A stretch of DNA of 55,932 bases from Shinella sp. (lineage in GTDB: Bacteria > Pseudomonadota > Alphaproteobacteria > Rhizobiales > Rhizobiaceae): assembly GCA_003248775.1 (NCBI GenBank), contig QFQX01000028.1, positions 1 through 55,932 of the forward strand, given 5' to 3'. The position numbers and the translations under genes were made by a program. Position 1 is the first letter of the stretch; every line of letters begins with the position of its first letter. Shown in pieces: positions 42,546 through 50,688 of this stretch. Below the pieces are notes generated by a model. That model saw only the letters and a list, made by a program, of their open reading frames with translations. It was not told where the DNA came from and searched no databases.

Positions 42546-42977
42546 AGCGCTTGCTGCCCGTGCGGGCATCAGACGGGCGTCACCCAGGCTGCTGGCGAGG
42601 AATGACGTGTTGGCATCCGGATCGCTCGATGCGTTCTGGAAGTTGATGTAGTCGATCGAGATGGCGGCCTTGTCCTGGCCCAGCATGAGCCGGGCGTAGA
42701 CGGTTACGCCCCGCGGCATGATCTCCAGATCGAGAGTGACGGAAGGCATGCTATCCCAGTCCAGCGTGTAGTCGCCACCCGCGCCGAAGCGAATGGTGCC
42801 GGGATGGAAATAGAGCTCGGCCGCGGACTCGATGAGATCGGCGATGCTGCCGTGATGTTCAAAGCGCAGCATGGAGATGAAATCCGCCGCGTCGATCAGC
42901 CGTAATTCGGCTGCGAGCGGGCCAATGGCACGTGCGAGGATCTCTTCGCGCTCGATCGAGTAGGGGCATATCTTCAT
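42540..42977 (-). CDS. Protein of unknown function between fliP and the flagellin glycosyltransferase
   Basis: A 145-residue soluble protein, start at MKICPYSI. The first half looks helical (EEILARAIGPLAAELRLIDAADFISML), the second half beta-rich (YTLDWDSMPSVTLDLEIM, then VYARLMLGQDKAAISIDYI). No motif that I recognise. It sits inside the motility region but on its own, between the fliP terminator and a 537-base gap. The RIME-like repeat reaches its final codons, so its C-terminus (ASAF) may have been set by the repeat's insertion. Confidence 0.65.
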   Translation of the reverse strand: MKICPYSIEREEILARAIGPLAAELRLIDAADFISMLRFEHHGSIADLIESAAELYFHPGTIRFGAGGDYTLDWDSMPSVTLDLEIMPRGVTVYARLMLGQDKAAISIDYINFQNASSDPDANTSFLASSLGDARLMPARAASAF

Positions 42978-43514
42978 TTTGTCTGTCTTACCCGTCTTCT
43001 GGTTCTTATAAGCGGCGGAAACTGTGTGGTCTAAATCCGTCGCAGCCTTTTTAATTTATTGAGAAATCACATTGTATTCCGATGTTTGCACGGATGTTGA
43101 GCCGTTGGCAGCGCATTTCCAGTGCGTCCGGCGGCGGCGCCTGGCGGCAATCGGTGAATGTGATCGTTTCGTTTCGACATGCTCGGACGCTCGGATGTGT
43201 ACGTAGCTCTTTGCCGGCCAGGCCAGCGGTGACGCAGGTACGTCAGCTGCGGAAAAGGCGGGTCGTCGGGATACCCCCTGGGGCATCGATTCGATCTTCC
43301 TGTTCAACAGCTGATCCATTGAGCGTGCCGGCTCCCGATGTCTGACCGCGAACCGCGGTGAACATCATCGAAATGCCGCCTCAAGGACGACAAGTCGGCT
43401 CCATTGTCACTCGGCGAAAGCCATCCGGCCCAAATGAGGACGCGGTTTGGCATGCCTTGTCAGCACAATGGATGTGGCTTCATGCCACGGACGCTATTCT
43501 TGAATATTAGGGTC
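42978..43514. other. Gene-poor gap
   Basis: Short open frames on both strands (up to 87 codons) show no family features, and their compositions are Arg/Ser-rich as in chance frames of GC-rich DNA. I see no strong hairpin or tRNA. It must hold the promoter for the 145-residue gene. Confidence 0.5.
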
Positions 43515-45467
43515 TTACTTGACCATGAATGCACTGTCGCGCGCAGGCAATGACGGTACGTCCAGATGATCCGGTTCGAGACCTTGCTTCGCCCTGTCGA
43601 CCATCATTTGATAGGCCGTTTCCAGATGCCGGCAGAAACGCTCTGCATCGAAAAGCGGGCTGCGCAGCCTGTTGTCTTCGAGCCGTTGGCGATACTCCTT
43701 GACGAGCTCGGGGTTCTGGGCGAGCTCGATCGCCTTGCGCACGTAGTCGTCCTCATCCTCGGCCACCATCTCCGGCAGACCGATCGCGTTCAGCAGGCTT
43801 TCGCTGACGCGGGACGCGAAGTTCGTGCCCTTGACGGTGAGAACCGGCAATCCCGCCCACAGCTGTTCCGAAGTGGTCGTATGGCCGTTCACCGGGAAGG
43901 TGTCGAGGCCGATATCCGCCGCGGTGATACGGTTGAGGTGGAGATCGAATTCAAGCTGCGACATGAAGAAGATACGCTTGGACGGGATGCCCAGCGAGCC
44001 CAGCTTGGCGATGATGTTCGCCTGGATTTCCTTGCCGCGCTTGAGGATCCAGATCACGCTGTTCGGCGTTTTCTTCAGGATCGTCGCCCACATCTCGATG
44101 ACCTTGGGCGTAATCTTGCGGTTAGCATTGAACGACGCGAAGACAAAGGCGTCTTCCGGCAGGCCCACATCCGTCTTGCTCATCTTCTTGGCCAGCGGGC
44201 GGTTGTCCGGATCGTTCGGCTGGTACGTGTCAGGCAACCGGCAGAACTTTTCATAGTAATGCGGTGCGGAACTGTCGGGCAGCACGTATTTGTCGCCGAT
44301 CGCATAGTCGAGATCGACATTGACGGTGGAGCCGGGGAAGCCCAGCCATGCGACCTGAATGGGAGCCGCCGCCTTGTTGAACAGCGCGGTGCGGTTGCCG
44401 ACGGTATGTCCCTTGAGATCCACGAGGATGTCGATACCGCGCTTGCGGATTTCCGCGATTACCTGCGGATCCTCCATGTCACGAATGGTGACGATGTCAC
44501 CCCAGAGGCTTCGATCTGCCTGGTTTGTCGCCAGCATTTCGGGATCGGTGTGGCAGAACAGTGTGATTTCGAACCGGTCGCGATCATGCAGTTCCAGAAC
44601 GCGTCGGATCAGCTTCATCGTCGCGTGCTTGTCGAAAAGGTCGGAAGACACATAGCCGATACGGATCTTGTCCGACCAGGTGTGGGGCACCGATCGGCGG
44701 ATCTTCGTAATCTCCGGATTGAAGTACGGCGTGTTGCTTCGGGCAAGCTGGTTGAGGTGCTCGTCGCCGGTCCAGTGCAGGTTGAAGAAGGTGCCGTCGT
44801 TCTGAATGAAGGCTGTGTCTCCCTCGGCGATCGCAGCCTCGATGATCGGTTGGTGCCGTTCCACGGCATCGAACTTGCAATGCTCTCGCGAGAAGGTGAG
44901 GTACATCAGTCGGATGGACTGGTTGCGCGGTAGCTTGGCCAGCAGCACGCGCGCCGTCTCGATGTCGGAGGGATCAAAAACATCCCAGGTGTAGAGCGAG
45001 ATACGCGCGCCGAGTTGCATATGCTCGAGCACATCGCTCTTCATCAGCAGGTCCTTGAACACGCGCGCGAGCCGGGCCTGCTGGCGATCGACAAGAAGAG
45101 AGCCGACGATATAGGCGAGGTCCGGTTGACGACGCACTCTGCTCAGGATGCCGTTGGCAAGCGCAAGCGCGCGGTCCTTCTCACCGCAGGCGAAATAGAG
45201 CTTGATCGCTTCGCTGGTGTTGTCTTCCGCGTGCTGGCCTCCTTGTTCGGCGGCGAGCTGATAGGAATTGGCGGCTTCCTGCTTGAGGCCGAGCTGCAGG
45301 AGCGTCTTGGCGAGCAGCGTATAGGTTCTGGCGTCGCGTTGAAGGTCGAGGAGGCGATTGAGCGTCGAGAGGGATGCCGTGTAGTGCCCGGTCCGATACT
45401 GCTTGGACGCTGCCGCATAGGTGATTTCGTTCAACGTTCGCTCCGTCGTATTGCCTTCCGCCGCCAT
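43515..45467 (-). CDS. TPR-containing protein O-glycosyltransferase (GT41, SPINDLY/OGT type)
   Basis: A 650-residue protein. The first 200 or so residues form TPR-like helix pairs (YRTGHYTASLSTLNRLL, LLAKTLLQLGLKQEAANSY, LYFACGEKDRALALAN). From about 270 the OGT catalytic region follows: IRIGYVSSDLFDKHA, DILVDLKGHTVGNR, APIQVAWLGFPGST, and LPVLTVKGTNFASRVSESLL near residue 550. GT41 enzymes link GlcNAc or other sugars to Ser/Thr of proteins. The gene is divergent from the first flagellin gene with about 359 bases between, so flagellin is the obvious substrate (inference). No signal peptide; it would act in the cytoplasm before export. Confidence 0.88.
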   Translation of the reverse strand: MAAEGNTTERTLNEITYAAASKQYRTGHYTASLSTLNRLLDLQRDARTYTLLAKTLLQLGLKQEAANSYQLAAEQGGQHAEDNTSEAIKLYFACGEKDRALALANGILSRVRRQPDLAYIVGSLLVDRQQARLARVFKDLLMKSDVLEHMQLGARISLYTWDVFDPSDIETARVLLAKLPRNQSIRLMYLTFSREHCKFDAVERHQPIIEAAIAEGDTAFIQNDGTFFNLHWTGDEHLNQLARSNTPYFNPEITKIRRSVPHTWSDKIRIGYVSSDLFDKHATMKLIRRVLELHDRDRFEITLFCHTDPEMLATNQADRSLWGDIVTIRDMEDPQVIAEIRKRGIDILVDLKGHTVGNRTALFNKAAAPIQVAWLGFPGSTVNVDLDYAIGDKYVLPDSSAPHYYEKFCRLPDTYQPNDPDNRPLAKKMSKTDVGLPEDAFVFASFNANRKITPKVIEMWATILKKTPNSVIWILKRGKEIQANIIAKLGSLGIPSKRIFFMSQLEFDLHLNRITAADIGLDTFPVNGHTTTSEQLWAGLPVLTVKGTNFASRVSESLLNAIGLPEMVAEDEDDYVRKAIELAQNPELVKEYRQRLEDNRLRSPLFDAERFCRHLETAYQMMVDRAKQGLEPDHLDVPSLPARDSAFMVK

Positions 45468-45621
45468 GTTCCCTGCCGCGAAGTGACGAATGTCACGGTC
45501 GGAACGGGCTGCTTTTGAGGCAAGTTATTTGCCGAAGCTTGCTTGAAACGGGTGTCGATGTCCGCTCAGTCTTTGGGGGCAAGGTAATTCGTTACCCAAC
45601 CGAGTTGTGCTTTTGCGGTCT

Positions 45622-45628
45622 GTTAACC
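45622..45628 (+). promoter_or_regulatory. GTTAACC element upstream of flagellin 1
   Basis: GTTAACC occurs 199 bases before the flagellin 1 start and recurs upstream of all four flagellin genes. The shared core suggests a common regulator or promoter part; identity unknown. Confidence 0.4.
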
Positions 45629-45787
45629 ACGGGGCGAAACGAACCCGCGCAAAGCCCTGAAATTAAGGAGTTGGCAAGGGTTGGCTGCGAATTTCGTTCC
45701 TGTGACGGGTTTGGTGTCCTTGAAAGAAAAATGGAACCGAGTGGCATGATGTCGGTCCGTCACGGCCGGAAAATTTCACACCCGGCA

Positions 45788-45822
45788 TGTCCTCGTTGTT
45801 TGTTTTGAGTCTTAAGGGGACA
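45788..45822 (+). promoter_or_regulatory. Leader hairpin masking the flagellin 1 ribosome site
   Basis: TGTCCTC (45788-45794) can pair with GGGGACA (45816-45822), one G-T pair included. The second arm contains the ribosome-binding site five bases before ATG. The same layout is found in flagellins 2 and 3. Confidence 0.5.
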
Positions 45823-45826
45823 CTTC

Positions 45827-46705
45827 ATGTCTAGCATCAACTTCAATAAGAACGCTACCGCCGCTCTCTCCACGCTGCGTGACATCAACAACAGCCTGTC
45901 CAAGACGCAGGACCGCGTTTCGACCGGTTACAAGGTCGGTTCCGCTGCTGACGGCGCGGCTTACTGGTCGATCGCAACCACCATGCGTTCGGACAACAAG
46001 GCGCTGGGCGCTGCTCAGGACGCTCTGGGCGTTGGCGCCGCAAAGGTTGACACCGCTTACGCCGCCATGGAAAGCTCCATCGACGTTGTAAACGAAATCA
46101 AGGCCAAGCTGGTTACCGCAAGCGAAAGCTCGGCTGACAAGGATCAGATCCAGCTCGAAATCGGCAAGCTGCAGGAACAGCTGTCGGCAATCGGTCAGGC
46201 TGCTTCGTTCAACGGCGAAAACTGGATGGTTGCTTCGGCTTCCGCTTCCAACACCACGGTCGTTGACGGCTTCGTTCGTAACGACGATGGCACGGTCAAG
46301 ATCACGACTGCCGAATACAAGGTCAGCTCCTACGCAATCTTCGAATCGGTTACCGGCGGCGTCGGCACCGGCGGTCTGCTCGGTTCGGTCATGGCGATCA
46401 AGCTCACGAGCGCTTCCACCGCCGGCGACATCAGCGGCTACCTCGACCAGGTTGAAACAGCCCTGTCCGAAATGACCAAGGGCGGCGCTGCTCTCGGTGC
46501 ACTGTCGACCCGCATCGACCTGCAGGACGACTTCGCTTCGAAGCTCTCTGACGCTATCGAAGCTGGTGTTTCGGGTCTCGTAGACGCCAACATGGAAGAA
46601 GAATCTGCCAAGCTTTCTGCCCTGCAGACCCAGCAGCAGCTCGCCATCCAGTCGCTTTCGATCGCGAACTCCTCTTCGCAGAACATCCTGTCGCTCTTCG
46701 GTTGA
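45827..46705 (+). CDS. fla: Flagellin 1
   Basis: A 292-residue filament protein. The conserved N-terminal D0/D1 (NKNATAALSTLRDINNSLSKTQDRVSTG) and C-terminal D1/D0 (RIDLQDDFASKLSDAIEAGV, then LQTQQQLAIQSLSIANSSSQNIL) are intact; the middle is short, so D2/D3 domains are minimal. It is exported through the flagellar channel and forms part of a filament built from several flagellins, as in rhizobia. It differs from flagellins 2 and 3 chiefly at the N-terminus and a few C-terminal residues (SGLVDANME). Confidence 0.96.
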   Translation: MSSINFNKNATAALSTLRDINNSLSKTQDRVSTGYKVGSAADGAAYWSIATTMRSDNKALGAAQDALGVGAAKVDTAYAAMESSIDVVNEIKAKLVTASESSADKDQIQLEIGKLQEQLSAIGQAASFNGENWMVASASASNTTVVDGFVRNDDGTVKITTAEYKVSSYAIFESVTGGVGTGGLLGSVMAIKLTSASTAGDISGYLDQVETALSEMTKGGAALGALSTRIDLQDDFASKLSDAIEAGVSGLVDANMEEESAKLSALQTQQQLAIQSLSIANSSSQNILSLFG

Positions 46706-46734
46706 TACCGAAGCTACAGAAAAGAGAAATCGGG

Positions 46735-46758
46735 AACCGCGCCTTCGGGCGCGGTTTT
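46735..46758 (+). terminator. Terminator after flagellin 1
   Basis: Nine-pair stem AACCGCGCC/GGCGCGGTT closed by a TTCG tetraloop, followed by TT. It lies 29 bases past the stop, so flagellin 1 is a single-gene transcript. The gap 46759-47149 carries the flagellin 2 promoter and leader, and no gene that I can support. Confidence 0.9.
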
Positions 46759-47004
46759 CTCGTTTTTGCGAGGAAGAGAATTGGTTTCTCTTTTTGGCAC
46801 CCGATGCGCCTCATATTCACTTTTTAAGCGGCTGAATGTGCCGCACCCGGCGTCACGATTGTGCGGAAGGCGCCATTTTTCCCGGCCTCAATCCAGACCT
46901 ATGGCGCCGCGAGCCCCTGTTTTGCGGCTTTTTCCGATGTCTGATTGTCATTTGCTAACAGCGCTCACAAATATTTTTGATTTTTCTTTTCGTATTTGGA
47001 AGTC

Positions 47005-47011
47005 GTTAACC
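47005..47011 (+). promoter_or_regulatory. GTTAACC element upstream of flagellin 2
   Basis: GTTAACC 145 bases before the start, followed by TTAA. About 20 bases on comes GGTCATCGAAACAGCG, which is repeated before flagellin 3 at the same distance. Confidence 0.45.
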
Positions 47012-47112
47012 TTAATGGTGTCTACTCAGGTCATCGAAACAGCGGGCCGAAGTTAACTATAAAGCACTCGGCAAGCATGATGCTGACCAATGTTTCCGGG
47101 CAAACCCCGAAT

Positions 47113-47141
47113 GTCCCTTCCATATTTATTGCCAAAGGGGC
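47113..47141 (+). promoter_or_regulatory. Leader hairpin masking the flagellin 2 ribosome site
   Basis: GTCCCTT (47113-47119) pairs with AAGGGGC (47135-47141), one G-T pair. AAAGGGG is the ribosome-binding site nine bases before ATG, so the hairpin would cover it. Confidence 0.5.
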
Positions 47142-47149
47142 GACTCTAG

Positions 47150-48028
47150 ATGACCAGTATCCTGACCAATACTTCCGCAATGTCCGCACTTCAGACGCTG
47201 CGCAACATCAATACTAACCTGGCTGATACGCAGGATCGCGTTTCCTCGGGCTTCCGCGTTGGTGAAGCTGCCGATAACGTTGCTTATTGGTCGATCTCCA
47301 CCACGATGAACTCGGACAACAAGGCGCTGAACGCTGCTTCCGACGCTCTCGGTGTTGGTGCTGCCAAGGTTGACACCGCTTACGCCGCTATGGAAAGCGC
47401 CATCGACGTCGTCAACGAAATCAAGGCCAAGCTGGTAACGGCGACTGAAACCTCGACCGACAAGGACCAGATCCAGCTCGAAATCGGCAAGCTGCAGGAG
47501 CAGCTCTCCTCGATCGGCCAGGCTGCTTCCTTCTCCGGCGAAAACTGGATGGTTGCTTCGGCTTCCGCTTCCAACACTACGGTTGTCGATGGCTTCGTCC
47601 GCAACGACGACGGCACCGTCAAGGTCACGACCGCTGAATACAAGGTTGGCTCCTACGCACTCTTCGACTCGATCGACAGCGGTGTCGGCACCGGCGGTAT
47701 CCTCGGCTCGGTCATGTCGATCAAGCTGTCTAGCGCTTCCACCGCTGGCGACATCAGCGGCTACCTCGACCAGGTTGAAACCGCGCTTGGCGAAATGACC
47801 ATTGCCGGCGCTGCTCTGGGCGCTCTGTCGACCCGCATCGACCTGCAGGACGATTTCGCCAACAAGCTCTCCGACGCTATCGAATCGGGTGTTTCTCGCC
47901 TCGTGGACGCCGACATGGAAGAAGAATCTGCCAAGCTCTCTGCCCTGCAGACCCAGCAGCAGCTCGCCATTCAGTCGCTGTCGATCGCGAACTCCTCTTC
48001 GCAGAACATCCTCACCCTGTTCCAGTAA
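47150..48028 (+). CDS. fla: Flagellin 2
   Basis: A 292-residue flagellin starting MTSILTNTSAMSALQTL. N- and C-terminal D0/D1 regions are intact (QDRVSSGFRVGEAADNVAYWS; STRIDLQDDFANKLSDAIES; LVDADMEEES). Very close to flagellin 3 throughout and to flagellin 1 from residue 85 on. It has its own leader and terminator. Serine-rich middle (VASASASNTTVVDG) could accept O-glycans (inference). Confidence 0.96.
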   Translation: MTSILTNTSAMSALQTLRNINTNLADTQDRVSSGFRVGEAADNVAYWSISTTMNSDNKALNAASDALGVGAAKVDTAYAAMESAIDVVNEIKAKLVTATETSTDKDQIQLEIGKLQEQLSSIGQAASFSGENWMVASASASNTTVVDGFVRNDDGTVKVTTAEYKVGSYALFDSIDSGVGTGGILGSVMSIKLSSASTAGDISGYLDQVETALGEMTIAGAALGALSTRIDLQDDFANKLSDAIESGVSRLVDADMEEESAKLSALQTQQQLAIQSLSIANSSSQNILTLFQ

Positions 48029-48050
48029 AATTTATCTTACTCTTAATCGG

Positions 48051-48078
48051 AAGGCCGCGCGCAAGCGCGGCCTTTTTT
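48051..48078 (+). terminator. Terminator after flagellin 2
   Basis: Ten-pair stem AAGGCCGCGC/GCGCGGCCTT with a GCAA loop, followed by TTTT. 22 bases past the stop. The gap 48079-48342 holds the flagellin 3 promoter and leader. Confidence 0.92.
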
Positions 48079-48194
48079 CGTTTCTGGTTTCGAGAAATTA
48101 ATTATTTCAATGTGTTAACGAAGTGAGCGACACGAGCTCCGCGTTAGCTTCTTATTTATTTTTGTTAATTTTTTCGCACTCGCATTTACCAATT

Positions 48195-48201
48195 GTTAAC
48201 C
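48195..48201 (+). promoter_or_regulatory. GTTAACC element upstream of flagellin 3
   Basis: GTTAACC 148 bases before the start, nearly the same distance as for flagellin 2. GGTCATCGAAACAGCG follows about 20 bases on. Confidence 0.45.
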
Positions 48202-48304
48202 ACGATGATGTTTTCTGGGGTCATCGAAACAGCGAGCCGATCCGAAGAAAAAAAAGGGGTCGGCAGGCATGAAGCTGAACGCCGTTACCGGTTCACGCCG
48301 GAAT

Positions 48305-48334
48305 GTCCCTTCCTCAATTCATTGCCAAAGGGGC
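48305..48334 (+). promoter_or_regulatory. Leader hairpin masking the flagellin 3 ribosome site
   Basis: GTCCCTT (48305-48311) pairs with AAGGGGC (48328-48334). The arms match those of flagellin 2 while the loop sequence between them differs, which supports a kept pairing. Confidence 0.5.
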
Positions 48335-48342
48335 GATCTCAG

Positions 48343-49224
48343 ATGACCAGTATCCTGACCAACACTTCCGCTATGTCTGCCCTCCAGACGCTGCGCGCCA
48401 TCAACACCAGCCTTGCTGACACCCAGGACCGCGTTTCCTCGGGCTTCCGCGTCGGCGAAGCCTCTGACAACGTTGCTTATTGGTCGATCTCCACGACGAT
48501 GAACTCCGACAACAAGGCGCTGAACGCTGCTTCGGACGCTCTCGGTGTTGGTGCTGCTAAGGTTGATACTGCCTACGCCGCCATGGAAAGCGCTATCGAC
48601 GTCGTCGATGAAATCAAGGCCAAGCTGGTAACGGCAACGGAAGCTTCAACCGACAAGGACCAGATCCAGCTCGAAATCGACAAGCTGCAGGAACAACTGA
48701 CCGCCATTGCCCAGGCCGCTTCCTTCTCCGGCGAAAACTGGATGGTCGCTTCGGCTTCGGCGTCCAACACGGTTGTCGTCGATGGCTTCATCCGCAACAA
48801 CGACGGTACGGTCAAGGTCACGACCGCTGAATACGCGGTTGCCTCCTATGCCCTCTTCGATTCGATCGACAGCGGTGTCGGCACCGGCGGTATCCTCGGC
48901 TCGGTCATGTCCGTCAAGCTGACAAGCATGTCTACCACAGGCGAAATCTCGACCTTCCTGGATCAGGTTGAAAGCGCGCTCGCCGAAATGACCATCGCAG
49001 GTGCCGCTCTCGGCGCGATGATCACCCGCATCGAACTGCAGGACGACTTCGCCGCCAAACTCTCCGACGCTATCGAATCGGGTGTTTCACGTCTCGTGGA
49101 CGCCGATATGGAAGAAGAATCTGCAAAGCTCTCCGCCCTGCAGACCCAGCAGCAGCTTGCAATTCAGTCTCTGTCCATCGCGAATTCTTCTTCGTCGAAT
49201 ATCCTTACCCTCTTCCAGCAGTAA
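48343..49224 (+). CDS. fla: Flagellin 3
   Basis: A 293-residue flagellin. The start was set at MTSILTN (48343), nine bases after the AAAGGGG site; the open frame to 48193 is leader sequence. N- and C-terminal filament domains are intact. It differs from flagellin 2 mainly in the middle (EISTFLDQVESALAEM; GAMITRIELQ) and ends LFQQ. Single-gene transcript with own terminator. Confidence 0.95.
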   Translation: MTSILTNTSAMSALQTLRAINTSLADTQDRVSSGFRVGEASDNVAYWSISTTMNSDNKALNAASDALGVGAAKVDTAYAAMESAIDVVDEIKAKLVTATEASTDKDQIQLEIDKLQEQLTAIAQAASFSGENWMVASASASNTVVVDGFIRNNDGTVKVTTAEYAVASYALFDSIDSGVGTGGILGSVMSVKLTSMSTTGEISTFLDQVESALAEMTIAGAALGAMITRIELQDDFAAKLSDAIESGVSRLVDADMEEESAKLSALQTQQQLAIQSLSIANSSSSNILTLFQQ

Positions 49225-49255
49225 GGTCTGGATTAAATCGAATAAATTACTTATG

Positions 49256-49285
49256 GATCGCGCCAGAAATGGCGCGATCTTTTTG
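49256..49285 (+). terminator. Terminator after flagellin 3
   Basis: Nine-pair stem GATCGCGCC/GGCGCGATC with a six-base loop, followed by TTTTT. The gap 49286-49516 holds the flagellin 4 promoter. Confidence 0.92.
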
Positions 49286-49386
49286 TTTGTTTTTGTTGTT
49301 GTTTAAAAGAGTAATGGAAAGTAGCCAAACAGCTGATTATTTGTCGATGTTCTCGAGATTTCAGCTTGTCAGTGTTTCAATCTTTG

Positions 49387-49402
49387 GTTAACCATAATTA
49401 AC
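49387..49402 (+). promoter_or_regulatory. GTTAACC/TTAAC element upstream of flagellin 4
   Basis: GTTAACC at 49387 is followed by TTAAC at 49398, giving two TTAA cores six bases apart, close to the CtrA pattern TTAA-N7-TTAA. It lies 130 bases before the start. Confidence 0.4.
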
Positions 49403-49516
49403 TTCGAACCATTCAGCACGACGTACCCGTTCTCGATTCGGGTGGCATGAAGCCGGAACGTCGCTGCCGTTTTTTGCTCGGCATGTCCCCTTGTCACAAC
49501 ATCGGGTAGGTGGAAC

Positions 49517-50488
49517 ATGTCCAACGTCATTATGACGAGCTACACTCAGAGCGCCTTGCAGACGCTTCTTTTCGCCAGTGATTCCCTGGAGAAGACGCAG
49601 TCCAGAAGTGACTCCGGTTTGAAGATCGCCTCCGCCGCGGATAACGCTGGTTATTGGTCGGTTGCCACCGGCATGCGGTCCGACAAGAGCATCGTCAGCA
49701 GTATCGCGGATGCATTGAACCTCGGTGCGTCCAAGGTGGATACGTCTTATGAGGCGGTAAACTCGGCCATCGATATTCTCGACCAGATCACCGCTCTGCT
49801 CGAGACGGCTTACGAAGCGGGTACCGATCGCACGACGCTCAACACTTCGTTGAGGGAATTGAAGGGTAATTTGCAGTCTGTCACCCAGGCGGCAACCTTT
49901 TCGGGCGACAATTGGCTTTATAATACCGATGCCAGCATGATCGACAACTATACCGTCCCTGCTTCATTTCAGCGTTCGGTCTCTGGTTCGGTCACCCTGA
50001 ATTTCATCAGCATCGGCAGCAGCCAATCGACCCTCATCGACACGCAGGATGCAAGCCGCGGCCTGTTCACGGGTGCGATCGATGCCGACACGCTGGTCGA
50101 TCCGGAAAATCCAACCGGCACCCCGCGCAATTATTATCTTCTCGATGTCGGATCCGCGACGCCGGTAGCAGGCACGGAAATCAATATTTCCGAAGCGACG
50201 ACCACCAGCGATCTCGATGACATGATCGCCGTCGTCAGCAACATGACAGACCAGTTGAACCGCCTCGGCAGTTCTCTCGGCACGATGTCGAACCGTATCG
50301 ACCAACAGGTGACCTACGCCGCCGCACTCAACGATACCTTCGATGAAAGCATCAGCCGCCTGGTCGATACCGACATGGAAGAGGAGTCCGCCAGGCTCGC
50401 GGCCTTCAAGACACAGCAACAGGTGGCCATGCAGGTATTGTCGCTGCTGAACGGCCATCAACAGTCGCTTCAGGTCCTCTTCAACTGA
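49517..50488 (+). CDS. fla: Flagellin 4 (divergent)
   Basis: A 323-residue flagellin, longer and clearly diverged from the other three. N-terminus MSNVIMTSYTQSALQTLLFASDSL and SGLKIASAADNAGYWSVATGM keep the D0/D1 pattern, and the C-terminus (ISRLVDTDMEEESARLAAFKTQQQVAMQVLSLLNG) is recognisable, but SIANSSS is replaced. The middle has about 30 extra residues. It is probably a minor or specialised filament component. The leader does not show the hairpin of its neighbours, and I see no terminator directly after it. Confidence 0.93.
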   Translation: MSNVIMTSYTQSALQTLLFASDSLEKTQSRSDSGLKIASAADNAGYWSVATGMRSDKSIVSSIADALNLGASKVDTSYEAVNSAIDILDQITALLETAYEAGTDRTTLNTSLRELKGNLQSVTQAATFSGDNWLYNTDASMIDNYTVPASFQRSVSGSVTLNFISIGSSQSTLIDTQDASRGLFTGAIDADTLVDPENPTGTPRNYYLLDVGSATPVAGTEINISEATTTSDLDDMIAVVSNMTDQLNRLGSSLGTMSNRIDQQVTYAAALNDTFDESISRLVDTDMEEESARLAAFKTQQQVAMQVLSLLNGHQQSLQVLFN

Positions 50489-50688
50489 TCGGTGGCGAGT
50501 TTGGTCCATCCTCGCACAAGTTTGGAGTCGTAGTTCCTCACAAGCGTAGATGATCGCCTGATACCGTTCGGGTGCTTCGCATGAACATCGTTGATGAGGA
50601 ACGCCGTGGCCGAAATTGCTTGCTTGTACGGATCGATGAGAGATTTCGGGCGGTTGGCTCACGTTGACGACCGCTGCGGGGTACCGGC

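Noticed and set aside
43056..43345. Two overlapping 87-codon frames in the gap before the glycosyltransferase
   Set aside because: Arg/Ser-rich, no ribosome site or family features; treated as chance frames.
43566..44933. 455-codon plus-strand frame in the glycosyltransferase
   Set aside because: Antisense to a clear GT41 gene; biased composition and no domains.
45690..45700. GGAAC on the minus strand upstream of the glycosyltransferase as a stress promoter
   Set aside because: TT comes at the right distance but without the preceding G, and the site is about 230 bases from the start; too weak.
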